From positions 3,286,001 to 3,350,000 of the forward strand of contig NZ_CP025118.1 in NCBI RefSeq assembly GCF_002831665.1: a stretch of DNA of 64,000 nucleotides, given 5' to 3'. Shown one piece after another: positions 18,401 through 26,743 of this stretch. The position numbers were made by a program, and so were the translations under genes. The number at the start of each line of letters is the position of its first letter. The stretch's first letter is position 1. This DNA is from Lacinutrix sp. Bg11-31. Lineage in GTDB: Bacteria > Bacteroidota > Bacteroidia > Flavobacteriales > Flavobacteriaceae. The notes under the pieces were generated by a model that saw nothing but the letters and a program-made list of their open reading frames with translations, ran no database searches and was not told the DNA's origin.

Positions 18401-18753
18401 CTTCTGCTACAACTTATTTTGTTGAATATTCATTTGGAGGAGCTTGCTCATCATCATCAATATTTCCATTAACTGTTGAAACAACAGATGATGCTTCATT
18501 TATTATGATACCAACATGTGATGGAGCAATAGTCGATTCTGAAGTAACACCAGGTGGAACCTACTCTTTTAGTACTGTGCCAACTGATGCTGCTATAATA
18601 GATTCTGCAACTGGAGCAATAACAGGAGGAACACCAGGAGCTACCTATACAGTAGATTACCTTACTAATGGAACGTGTAGAGCAACAGGTACGGTAACAG
18701 TTACAGCCAACCCACTCCCAACTAGTTGTACCAACACCACTAGAAGTTTGTGA
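15403..18753 (+). CDS. Giant T9SS-type surface adhesin, N-terminal part (ends at a frameshift)
   Basis: A 1116-residue frame. Order: signal peptide (1-20, ending LFAQ), CUB-like domain (about 30-150), PKD domain (WNYGDGSATDNG, about 160-255), choice-of-anchor L domain (about 265-510, with FDFIFASEEYGTF), an Ig-like domain, then about three repeats of the CDD..NDG..FDLT type and three CDG repeats (about 870-1110). The reading is lost after VTANPLP at about 18720; the frame continuing from 18722 resumes the same repeat pattern up to a type B sorting domain. A single base insertion (or a 2-base deletion) therefore splits one gene of about 2470 codons. It may be a sequence error or a real mutation. 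Confidence 0.88.
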   Translation: MKHFTLILVLFFCSSSLFAQDVLMQNGTVNQCSGTLYDSGGASSNYSSDENFVLTICPDTIDQFIQLDFTLFNTQDIFNGAPGDELTVYDGDDTSAAVIGVYYGGGAGANSNPQTISASPTSTTGCITLQFISNSSGNTTGWAADISCLQTCQTITPSIDTTNPVANGGGVVQIPVGGSVDFTGSATFSEDATGAVYSWNYGDGSATDNGQAVSHQFNNIGTFTTTFTVTDINPTGCSESVTITVEVLTPYIDVDVTTYNAQQLVEDVLIDSPCAAVSNIVSSSGNDFGSVNGIGSFTAIPGAFGFEAGIVLSSGSALDAEGPEDSNQSAGGGTWPGDADLEAQIGGTNTNNASYLQFDFTPTVSQISFDFIFASEEYGTFQCGFTDAFAFLLTDQTTGITTNLALVPGTTDVVTVFTVRDNTWNGGCPSANPTFFDAYYGAGGLPGNNSPINFLGYTVPMTAISNVTPDNPYTIKLVIADALDTAYDAAVFLGAGSFDLGGDLGDDITINAGTAECQGTAIVLDTALPTAIHTWYLDGVVIPGETGSILNATQEGTYSVDIVFSVTCQTSDSIFVEFIPGPTVEAVTNITECNSGGAVIFDLTQNETSAIGTQDPAAVVVSFHSSQADADADANPIGNPATYTGTDGEMVYIRVDDTQSGMCYSTDVFLLQYLNIVLNPAPDMVVCDDISNDGEESFDLTSQDLVILGTQAAADFNVTYYLDFVNADAGTNALTSPYLNTLSPQPIFVRIESIQDAACYIASPTEVFNLVVNLNATATQPSNIAVCDDSTNDGVEIFDLTTLESDILNGQDPANFTVSFYELQTDVATSTNPITNPITYSNTASPQTIYVRVDDNSNPTCFGETSFTITVNPNDDSTFTMMPLCDGATVDSVVTPGGTYVFNVMPTDGATIDPATGTITNGISTVSYTVDYTTSGTCPTTSSFTVTVDETFDATFTMTPNCDGGIVTTEANTGGTYTFNPVPTDGANINPATGTVTGGTSATTYFVEYSFGGACSSSSIFPLTVETTDDASFIMIPTCDGAIVDSEVTPGGTYSFSTVPTDAAIIDSATGAITGGTPGATYTVDYLTNGTCRATGTVTVTANPLPTSCTNTTRSL

Positions 18754-21700
18754 TGATGGCACACCAGATGGAATAACAGAAATAGAGCTAACCATAAAAA
18801 ACAACGAAATTTCAGGCGGTAATCCAGCATACGCTGTAACGTATTACTTTTCACAAGCAGATGCAGATGCACAAGCTAATCCATTAGCGAGCCCGTACAC
18901 TAACGTTGTGCCTAACATGCAAACTATTTTTGTAGGCGTACAAGATGTAAATACAGGATGCTACGACACAACAACATTAGATCTAGTAGTAGAGCAAGCA
19001 CCAGTAGCTTTTACACCAGCGAATTTAGAATATTGCGATCCAGACAGTGATGGATTTGGCGTCTTTACACTTACCGATTCGGAAGCAGAAATCACAGGAG
19101 GCGCACCAGGACTTACGGTAACTTACCATGAAACGATGTCAGATGCAGACAACAATGTTAATGCATTAGCAAGTCCTTATAATAACATTGTAGTCAACAT
19201 GCAAACCATTTACGTGCGTGTAGAAAGTTCTACAATTGCAACCGACTGTGCAACATTTGTAGACTTAGTACTTATTGTCAATCCAACACCACAAATAACA
19301 ACAGCATTAGTATTAACACCACTAGAAGTTTGTGATGATAATGCCGATGGTTTTGCTACGTTCGATTTACCAACCAAAGATCCAGAAATTCTAAACCTAT
19401 TAGATGCAGATACTTCTAACGATTTAGACCCAACATTATACACTATTACGTATTACACCTCAGAAGCTAATGCTGAAGCACCAACCAATGCTATTGCAAC
19501 ACCAAACGCCTATGTAAATACAACGGCAAACATGCAAACCATTTGGGTACGAGTAGAAGATAATGCTACAGCTTGTTATAAAACAGTAGCCTTAGAATTA
19601 ATAGTAAATCCATTGCCAGTATTAGTACAGCCAACACCACTAAGTTTATGCGATGTTAATAATCCAGGCGATGAAGTAGAAGCCTTCAACTTAGAAGATG
19701 CTAATGCACAAATACTAGCCGGACAAACAGGTATTACTTTAACTTACTTTAGCACACAAGCAGGAGCAGACACTAACGACGCAACAGTAGAAATCGTTAG
19801 TCCATATTCTAACACAAGCAATGCACAAACGGTTTACGTTAGAGCAACAAACAATGTTACAGGATGTGTAAGTACGATTACTCTAGATTTAAGAGTAAAC
19901 CCATTACCATCACCAGTAGCAATGCCGTTACCATCAGACGAATGTGATGACGATAACGATGGTTTTTACGATATGTTCGATCTAGACGGTCAATCTGCAA
20001 TAATAGCCAATGGCGAGCCAGACATCACTATTAGCTACTACGAAACAGAAGCCGATGCGATGAGCATGACAAATCCATTAGTAAGTCCATACGCAAACAT
20101 CGTTGCTAATCTGCAAACTATTTATGTATTAGCAGAAAACGATATTACCGGTTGTTTTACCATTGTAACTATGGATTTAGTAGTATTACCTTCACCAGTA
20201 GTACCAATTGCAATCGACGACTATATTATTTGTGATGATGATAACGATGGTGTTAACCAGTTTGATTTTGATGCCGTAATCACACCACAAATTTTTACAG
20301 GAGGACAAACAGCAGCAGATTTCACGCTAAGCTACCACACAACACAAGCACTAGCAGACTCAGGAAACAACCCAATAGTAAACACAAGTAACTATACTAA
20401 TGTCGCTAATCCACAAACGATATATATACGTTTAGTAAGCAATGCTAACGGTTGTGTAACTACAGGAAGCTTTATTATAAGGGTAGAATTCCCACCAGTA
20501 ATCGCTGCTAATTATGATAATGAATTAACCCAATGTGACGATTTAGATGCCAATTACATGGAAGCTAACGATGGCATTACATTTTTCGATTTAACGGTTG
20601 AAGACATCGAAATCACAGGTGTTACAAACGTGAGTTGGATAGTTACTTATTACGAAGCATTAGCCGATGCTCAAGCAGATATTAATGCCATAGCAGATCC
20701 AACAGCGTATGAAAATACGATGACAGGACCACAAACCCTATACGTAAGAGTAACCGATAGCGACACAGGCTGCTTTAGCTTTACAACCGTAACTATTAGA
20801 GTGATCCCAAACCCATCACCAAGTCCAAATCCAGTAGATTTAGAATTGTGTGACGATATAGACATTGTAGGACCAAACGATTTATTAGAAACATTCGATT
20901 TAACACAAAACGAAGGCTTCATTATCAATGGAGAAGTAGGTGTAACAGCAAGTTACTACATTACACAAGACGATGCTGTAATGGGTAACAATGCGATAGC
21001 AGACCCAACCATGCATATTAACGAAGATCCTGGAAATCCAAACGTAGCAGTAACACCACAAACTATTTTTGTACGTCTTACCAATGGTACAGATGCTACA
21101 GGATTAAATGGAACAGGCTGTTACAGTTTAGTAAGCTTCGATGTTATTGTAAACCCATTACCAGTAGTTACACCAGTAAACGACTATGTTATTTGTGAGC
21201 TGAATACAGACAACGTTGCAGACTTCGATTTAACAACGATGACAGCAGCGATATTAAACGGACAAGATCCAGCAATATTTACAGTCACTTACCATGAAAC
21301 GCAAGGCGAAGCAGATGCTTCAATGAACGATTTAACAGCAAGTGGCGATTACACGAATACTAGTGATCCACAAACTATTTACGTAAACATTACAAACACA
21401 GTAACAGGATGTGATACCACAGCATTAACCTTCAATTTAGTAGTAGACGAAGCAGCACAAGCCAATCCAGATGGTGTTGCAATACTTTACCAAGTATGTG
21501 ACGATACTATGGAGTTTGATAACGATACAACAAACGACATGGTTGAGTTTGATTTAGCAACACAAAATCCTTTTGTATTAGATGGCCAAGACCCATTAAA
21601 TTACACGGTAACGTATTACGATAATCAAGTCGATGCAGATGCAGGTACAAATCCGCTACCATTTACATATACCAATACAGTAAACCCACAAGTAATTATT

Positions 21701-22807
21701 GTAAGAGTAGATAATGATATTCCAGGCACACTAAATTTAGATCTTACTACATTAACTGTAGGATTAGATGTTAATGGCGATGGCACAATAGATACAATCG
21801 ACACCACTGTACCAGCAGATGGCATATTTGATATTGTAGATATTAATGGTGATGGAGTAGCAGAAGGATTTGATACCAATGCAGATGGCATTATAGATTA
21901 CATCGACTTAGATGGTGATGGTCTTGGTGATTTAGTAGATTTAAACAACGATGGAGAAGTAGATAACGATACGTCTGCTTGTTATGAAACAGCAGAAATC
22001 ACTTTACAAGTAAACCCAATGCCATCATTTACTTTAGAAGCAGAGTATTTATTATGTATCAACACAAATGGTACAGAAGTAATTAACTCACCAGTAATAG
22101 ACACAGGGTTAGATCCAGCATTCTATACTTTTGTATGGAACTTAAATGGCACAGATATAGCAGGCCAAACAGCAGAATTCTTAGAGCCAACCGAAGGCGG
22201 AACTTATGGTGTTATAGCAACAGATATCGCAACAGGATGTCCAAGTATTGAAGTTAACACTTTCGTAACAGTAAGCGAGCCACCAGCAGTAGCTTATGAG
22301 ATAACAAGCTTAGCTTTTGCAGATCAACACGATATATTAGTAACAGCAACAGGTACAGCAACCACCTCAATAGCAGTATACGAGTTTAGTATCGATGGCG
22401 GTAGTTGGGAACTAGGAACGTTAAATGCAGCAGGAGCATATGTGTATACCTTTACAGATGTTGCAGCAGGAGAGCATATGGTAACAGTAAGAGACACGAT
22501 AGGTTGTGGAGAAACAACAATCCCAGTTATGGTTATGGATTACCCATTATACTTTACACCAAATGGCGATGGTTACCACGACACATGGAATGTTTACGAT
22601 ATTGGAAGACAGCCAGATGCTGTTATTTATATCTTCGATCGTTACGGTAAACTATTAAAACAGTTAAGCCCAACAGGAATAGGATGGGATGGTACTTACA
22701 ACGGTAACCCAATGCCTACAAGTGATTACTGGTTTACTTTAGAATATAGAGAACCAAGTACAGATGAGAAAAAATCTATTCGTAGACACTTTACGTTGAA
22801 GCGATAG
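18722..22807 (+). CDS. Giant T9SS-type surface adhesin, C-terminal part with type B sorting domain
   Basis: This continues the adhesin in the next frame. The frame is open and meaningful from 18722 (LVVPTPLEVCDDGTPDG); the first ATG is only at 18908. Ten repeats of about 85-130 residues follow, each with a CDD.NDG start, FDL, VTYY, QADAD-like and PQTIYVRV.N..TGC motifs and an NPLP linker. Repeat ten contains an insertion of DxDxDG calcium-type motifs (21766-21972). The end (YFTPNGDGYHDTWNVY ... GWDGTYNGNPMPTSDYWF) is the CHU_C / T9SS type B sorting domain. Function: cell surface or secreted adhesin linked to gliding or attachment. Without its signal peptide this half cannot be exported. Confidence 0.88.
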   Translation, partial: LVVPTPLEVCDDGTPDGITEIELTIKNNEISGGNPAYAVTYYFSQADADAQANPLASPYTNVVPNMQTIFVGVQDVNTGCYDTTTLDLVVEQAPVAFTPANLEYCDPDSDGFGVFTLTDSEAEITGGAPGLTVTYHETMSDADNNVNALASPYNNIVVNMQTIYVRVESSTIATDCATFVDLVLIVNPTPQITTALVLTPLEVCDDNADGFATFDLPTKDPEILNLLDADTSNDLDPTLYTITYYTSEANAEAPTNAIATPNAYVNTTANMQTIWVRVEDNATACYKTVALELIVNPLPVLVQPTPLSLCDVNNPGDEVEAFNLEDANAQILAGQTGITLTYFSTQAGADTNDATVEIVSPYSNTSNAQTVYVRATNNVTGCVSTITLDLRVNPLPSPVAMPLPSDECDDDNDGFYDMFDLDGQSAIIANGEPDITISYYETEADAMSMTNPLVSPYANIVANLQTIYVLAENDITGCFTIVTMDLVVLPSPVVPIAIDDYIICDDDNDGVNQFDFDAVITPQIFTGGQTAADFTLSYHTTQALADSGNNPIVNTSNYTNVANPQTIYIRLVSNANGCVTTGSFIIRVEFPPVIAANYDNELTQCDDLDANYMEANDGITFFDLTVEDIEITGVTNVSWIVTYYEALADAQADINAIADPTAYENTMTGPQTLYVRVTDSDTGCFSFTTVTIRVIPNPSPSPNPVDLELCDDIDIVGPNDLLETFDLTQNEGFIINGEVGVTASYYITQDDAVMGNNAIADPTMHINEDPGNPNVAVTPQTIFVRLTNGTDATGLNGTGCYSLVSFDVIVNPLPVVTPVNDYVICELNTDNVADFDLTTMTAAILNGQDPAIFTVTYHETQGEADASMNDLTASGDYTNTSDPQTIYVNITNTVTGCDTTALTFNLVVDEAAQANPDGVAILYQVCDDTMEFDNDTTNDMVEFDLATQNPFVLDGQDPLNYTVTYYDNQVDADAGTNPLPFTYTNTVNPQVIIVRVDNDIPGTLNLDLTTLTVGLDVNGDGTIDTIDTTVPADGIFDIVDINGDGVAEGFDTNADGIIDYIDLDGDGLGDLVDLNNDGEVDNDTSACYETAEITLQVNPMPSFTLEAEYLLCINTNGTEVINSPVIDTGLDPAFYTFVWNLNGTDIAGQTAEFLEPTEGGTYGVIATDIATGCPSIEVNTFVTVSEPPAVAYEITSLAFADQHDILVTATGTATTSIAVYEFSIDGGSWELGTLNAAGAYVYTFTDVAAGEHMVTVRDTIGCGETTIPVMVMDYPLYFTPNGDGYHDTWNVYDIGRQPDAVIYIFDRYGKLLKQLSPTGIGWDGTYNGNPMPTSDYWFTLEYREPSTDEKKSIRRHFTLKR

Positions 22808-22833
22808 AAAATATAGAATAAGTATTTAAAACA

Positions 22834-22866
22834 AAAAAACGCCTGAACTAATGTTCAGGCGTTTTT
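22834..22866. terminator. Bidirectional terminator between the adhesin and dodecin genes
   Basis: Stem arms AAAAAACGCCTGAAC and GTTCAGGCGTTTTTT with a TAAT loop. T-tracts on both strands serve the converging genes. Confidence 0.9.
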
Positions 22867-22887
22867 TGTAAGTATATTAAAATGTGA

Positions 22888-23088
22888 TTAATTTACTTCA
22901 AAAGTAATTTTTAAGTTTACTCTAAAATCAGATACTTCTCCATCTTTAACGCTTGCGCTTTGATCTTGAACGTATACTGAACGTATATTTTTTACACTTT
23001 TTGAAGCATGCTTTACTGCTTTTTTAGTTGCGTCTTCCCAACTTTTTTCAGAATTTGATAATACTTCAATAACTTTTAATACAGCCAT
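22888..23088 (-). CDS. Dodecin family flavin-binding protein
   Basis: A protein of 66 residues that matches dodecin over its full length: VLKVIEVLSNSEKSWEDATKKAV, then the alpha helix and ending in a DFRVNLKITFEVN strand. Dodecins form hollow dodecamers that bind FMN, riboflavin or lumichrome in the cytoplasm and buffer free flavin. The gene stands alone between the adhesin terminator and the nfu gene. Confidence 0.92.
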   Translation of the reverse strand: MAVLKVIEVLSNSEKSWEDATKKAVKHASKSVKNIRSVYVQDQSASVKDGEVSDFRVNLKITFEVN

Positions 23089-23197
23089 AATTTTGAGTTT
23101 TAAATTAATATTGACTCTAAATTACAGGTTTTTATAAAATTTACAAATGGAGTTATTTAAAAAAAAAGCTAAACCGATGAAAGGTTTATTTGTAAGA

Positions 23198-24100
23198 TTA
23201 ACCGTTTATAGCTTCAACCGTGTTCACTTTGCCTTTTAGCATTTCTTTTAGCATATTTTCTATACCATTTTTTAAAGTGAACGTAGAAGAAGGACAACCA
23301 CTACAAGCACCTTGTAGGATAACTTTAACGGTTTTTGTTGCTTCATCATAAGAATCGAACTGAATATTACCTCCATCACTAGCAACGGCAGGTTTTACAT
23401 ATTCTTCAAGTATGTTTATTATTTCTTTTGAGGTGTCGTCTAAGGTTTCAAAATGTGCTTCAACTTTTTCAGTAGATTTTTCTATTACTTCTGGTGCATT
23501 AGCAGAAATAACTTCCTTTCCAGTTTCAATATAACCTCTAATAAACTCACGTAATTCATTTGTAATATCATTCCATTCAGCAACATCATATTTAGTAACA
23601 GAAACATAATTTTCATCTATAAAGACTCCTTTAACAAAAGGGAAATGAAATAATTCTGTAGCTAAAAGTGAAGATTTAGCAGTATCTATTGAAGTAAATT
23701 CGAAAGCACCATTGGCAATCTTTTTATTCGCAACAAATTTTATAACACTAGGATTAGGAGTGCTCTCTGCGTATACAGTTACTGGTGTCTTCTTTGGTGC
23801 GATGTCTTGGTTTATTACCAAGTTGCCTTCGTTTAAGTAGTTTTCAATTTGTTCAGAAACTTCATTTTGCACCTCTTTCCATTCAACAATATTAAAACGT
23901 TCAATAGCAACAAAATTACTAGTTACGTAGACTTTTTTTACAAATGGCAGATAGAATAATTGTTGAGCTAAAGGAGATGCTTTAGCTTCATCTATATTAT
24001 TAAACTCGAAGCTTTGGTGCTGAGTTATAAATTGATTGACTTCAAATTTTAATATCGTAGAATTGGAAGTTTCTTGTGTTGTAACTTTAAAAGTATTCAT
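23198..24100 (-). CDS. Nfu-type iron-sulfur scaffold protein with two Nfu_N domains
   Basis: I start at the ATG at 24100 (MNTFKVTTQE); the open frame reaches 24121. Of 300 residues, two consecutive Nfu_N-like domains (about 5-90 and 100-190) share the pattern ILKF/VIKF..., ...PLAQQLFYLPFVKKVYV and LLATELFHFPFVKGVFI. A C-terminal NifU domain carries the cluster-binding GACSGCPSS motif (near 260-268). Nfu proteins carry Fe-S clusters to apo-proteins in the cytoplasm. Most members have a single N-domain; this duplication is seen directly in the sequence. Confidence 0.9.
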   Translation of the reverse strand: MNTFKVTTQETSNSTILKFEVNQFITQHQSFEFNNIDEAKASPLAQQLFYLPFVKKVYVTSNFVAIERFNIVEWKEVQNEVSEQIENYLNEGNLVINQDIAPKKTPVTVYAESTPNPSVIKFVANKKIANGAFEFTSIDTAKSSLLATELFHFPFVKGVFIDENYVSVTKYDVAEWNDITNELREFIRGYIETGKEVISANAPEVIEKSTEKVEAHFETLDDTSKEIINILEEYVKPAVASDGGNIQFDSYDEATKTVKVILQGACSGCPSSTFTLKNGIENMLKEMLKGKVNTVEAING

Positions 24101-24359
24101 TTTGCAACAATTTTTATGCAAAAATACTAAAAGTAAGTAGAGATATCGATATATTTGATACTTAAAGACGGCGTTAATATGTCTAAAAATTTAGCTTTTT
24201 TGTTAAATCCTTTTTATATTGGTAGCTTTAACTTTTGAGAGTCTAAATATTCCAAAGTAAATTTATATATTTGGCTCAATATAATTTATTCGACAAACGA
24301 GAGTTATTTTAGCGTGAGCTATACATTTTGAACCAACATCTACCTTGAAAAAAGATATT

Positions 24360-25370
24360 ATGAGATTACAAAGGTTATTTACATTAGTAGTTATTGTGTT
24401 TTTTAGCACTCAATTTGCTAAGGCACAAGAAGGACTTCCTGTATATTCAGATTACTTAACAGATAATTATTATCTTATCCATCCATCTATGGCTGGAGTT
24501 GCTAATTGTTCTAAAATTAGAATTACTGGTCGCCAACAATGGTTTGGGGACGATGATGCTCCTGCATTATTAACAGCAAGTGTTAATGGTAGAGTTGGAG
24601 AGTCTCAATCTGGAATTGGAGCAATAGTATATTCTGATAAAAACGGTTTTCATTCACAAACAGGAGCGTATTTTACATATGCTCACCACATTATGTTTTC
24701 TAGAAATGAAATAGATTTAAATATGTTATCCTTTGGTTTAAGCCTTGGAGCTATTCAATATAAATTAGACGAAACATCATTTTTGTTTGATGGTCCTGAT
24801 CCAATTATAGCAGGAATAGAACAATCTGCAACAAACTTTAATGTTGATTTTGGTTTTTCTTACCACTTATATGATTTTTACGCGCATGCAACAGTAAAAA
24901 ATCTTTTAGAAAATGATGGTGTAAACTTTAACGAACAAGGTTTAAGCTACCAAAATTTACGTACATACTTGATTTCTGTAGGTAATACATTTAGTAGCTA
25001 CAACAATGATTGGAGTTTTGAACCTTCGGTTATGTTTATGTATAGAGATGCAACAGAAGAAGCTTCTTTTGATGTAAACCTTAAAGCATATAAAACACTA
25101 GATTTCGGAAAGGTTTGGGGAGGAATCTCTTACAGAAGAAGTTTAGATGGTGCAGAGTTTGTTGATGGTTCTGGAGTAAGTAGCCAGAAATTACAATACA
25201 TAACGCCACTTTTAGGTGTTAATTTAAACGACTTTATGTTTGCTTATACTTATAGTTACCAAGCAAATTCGGTAGTATTTAATAATGGTGGTTTTCACCA
25301 AATAACTTTAGGTTATAATTTTGGTTGTTCTAAAGAGCGTTACAGTTGTAATTGTCCAGCGATTAACTAA
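24360..25370 (+). CDS. PorP/SprF family type IX secretion-associated outer membrane protein
   Basis: From the ATG at 24360 (a TTG at 24345 is also possible) it encodes 336 residues: a signal peptide ending in FAKAQE, the family start GLPVYSDYLTDNYYLIHPSMAGVANCSKIRITGRQQW, and a beta-rich barrel with a C-terminal ITLGYNFGC segment. PorP/SprF proteins help export or surface attachment of T9SS substrates and are usually encoded beside the large adhesin they serve. Here the adhesin lies 1.5 kb upstream, separated by dodecin and nfu on the other strand. Confidence 0.9.
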   Translation: MRLQRLFTLVVIVFFSTQFAKAQEGLPVYSDYLTDNYYLIHPSMAGVANCSKIRITGRQQWFGDDDAPALLTASVNGRVGESQSGIGAIVYSDKNGFHSQTGAYFTYAHHIMFSRNEIDLNMLSFGLSLGAIQYKLDETSFLFDGPDPIIAGIEQSATNFNVDFGFSYHLYDFYAHATVKNLLENDGVNFNEQGLSYQNLRTYLISVGNTFSSYNNDWSFEPSVMFMYRDATEEASFDVNLKAYKTLDFGKVWGGISYRRSLDGAEFVDGSGVSSQKLQYITPLLGVNLNDFMFAYTYSYQANSVVFNNGGFHQITLGYNFGCSKERYSCNCPAIN

Positions 25371-25390
25371 AACAAAATATATTTATATAA

Positions 25391-25418
25391 AAAAGGCCTC
25401 GATATATCGAGGCCTTTT
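25391..25418. terminator. Bidirectional terminator after the PorP/SprF gene
   Basis: A perfect palindrome with arms AAAAGGCCTCGATA and TATCGAGGCCTTTT, followed by more T, between two converging genes. Confidence 0.9.
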
Positions 25419-25465
25419 TTTTTGCTTGATTTTTAATACCAATTCTGTATTTAAATAAGTTTAAG

Positions 25466-26647
25466 CTATTTCCATGTATAGTTTTTAACTTTCGCTTGAG
25501 ATTTTATTGCTTTTATCATGGCATTCTCTAATCCATTACTGTTGTCTTTATTAGCTTTTAAAATATAATCCTTTCGTTTGTTATTTAATTCTTGAATTTC
25601 CTTCTGAATCGTTTTACGCTCTTTCGTTTTGTTTGAAACATAAGTTTTAATTTCTGAAGCACTTTTATTTTTTAGCTCCTGCGGTAATTCACTTTCATCT
25701 AAAGTTTCATATTTAAAAGTTTCGTCTTTTGATGCATCCACCAAATCCCAAGAAGAATTTTTATATAAATGAGAGCTTTTACTAACGGTTCTACTTACTG
25801 CATTTGCGCTACTATAACCTTCAGCATTATCATCTTGTTCTGCCTGTAATTGCATTTTTATCCTGCCTTGAGAACCATAGGCGATATAGGTTTTATTTAG
25901 CTTGTTGTTTTGTTTTAAAATAGCATCATCATAAGGCGTAGCAATATAAATAGTTTCTTGGTTATGGTTAATAGCCATATAGTCTCCATGTGTTAAATCG
26001 GCTCCTTCTTTCCAGTAACTAGAAATTCCTAGATTGTAGTTTCCGCAAAAAATAGTATTTACGGTTACATCTTTATTATGCGCACGTTTAGATGCGTTTT
26101 TGTAGTCTACCTCGCCTTGAGTAAAAGGCTCGTTTCCTGCAATAAAAATAAGCTTTAAATCGCCTGGATTTGCATTCCACTTTAATTGGTCTAATGCAGT
26201 ATTTATTACATAACCACAATACTCGTTACCTCCTTTTGTGGTTAAGGAAAAGAGTTGTTTTGAGATTTCATCTAAATCATCACTAAAGGCTAAAACCTGT
26301 CTAATGTAGCCTTCCTCGCTATTTAAGTTGTCGTTTCCATATTCGTAAAGTGCTATTTCTAGATTGGGCTTATCGTCTTTACATTTCGCATAAGACAACT
26401 CGTTTACAATTTCCCAAAGTTGCGCTTTTGCTTGATCTATTAAACCATCCATACTGTTACTTGTGTCTAGTAACAATGCAACTTTAATGTATTTCTTGTC
26501 TAGTTTTGGAGTAGTTGAAACTGGATCTGCTGTTACAATAGTTTCGTTTAAAGCATAACTTTTAGTTTGCTTTTTGTTGTTAGCATTACAGGCTAAAAAG
26601 AAAAAGGCTGTTAAAGCTACTAAGCTAAATTTAATTGTTGTTTTCAT
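25466..26647 (-). CDS. VWA domain lipoprotein
   Basis: A protein of 393 residues. The lipobox FFFLAC places the lipidated cysteine at residue 20. A von Willebrand A domain follows (about 55-230) with a complete MIDAS start DTSNS (61-65), and a coiled, charged C-terminal region (about 320-393). VWA domains bind metal ions and protein partners; exposure at the periplasmic or outer face is likely. Together with the SIMPL protein gene 96 bases upstream it may form a pair. Specific function is not known. Confidence 0.82.
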   Translation of the reverse strand: MKTTIKFSLVALTAFFFLACNANNKKQTKSYALNETIVTADPVSTTPKLDKKYIKVALLLDTSNSMDGLIDQAKAQLWEIVNELSYAKCKDDKPNLEIALYEYGNDNLNSEEGYIRQVLAFSDDLDEISKQLFSLTTKGGNEYCGYVINTALDQLKWNANPGDLKLIFIAGNEPFTQGEVDYKNASKRAHNKDVTVNTIFCGNYNLGISSYWKEGADLTHGDYMAINHNQETIYIATPYDDAILKQNNKLNKTYIAYGSQGRIKMQLQAEQDDNAEGYSSANAVSRTVSKSSHLYKNSSWDLVDASKDETFKYETLDESELPQELKNKSASEIKTYVSNKTKERKTIQKEIQELNNKRKDYILKANKDNSNGLENAMIKAIKSQAKVKNYTWK

Positions 26648-26743
26648 GTGTTTAGATTTATTGATTTTTTTAAGGTTACATGCAGTTCGCTATTAATCAT
26701 TCTAATAGATGATTAAGCTTTTGGCATGCTCGTGTCATAATTT

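Noticed and set aside
18496..18872. Two minus-strand frames rich in Cys, Ser and Tyr
   Set aside because: They are antisense shadows of the repetitive adhesin; low complexity mirrors its Thr/Gly/Ala codons.
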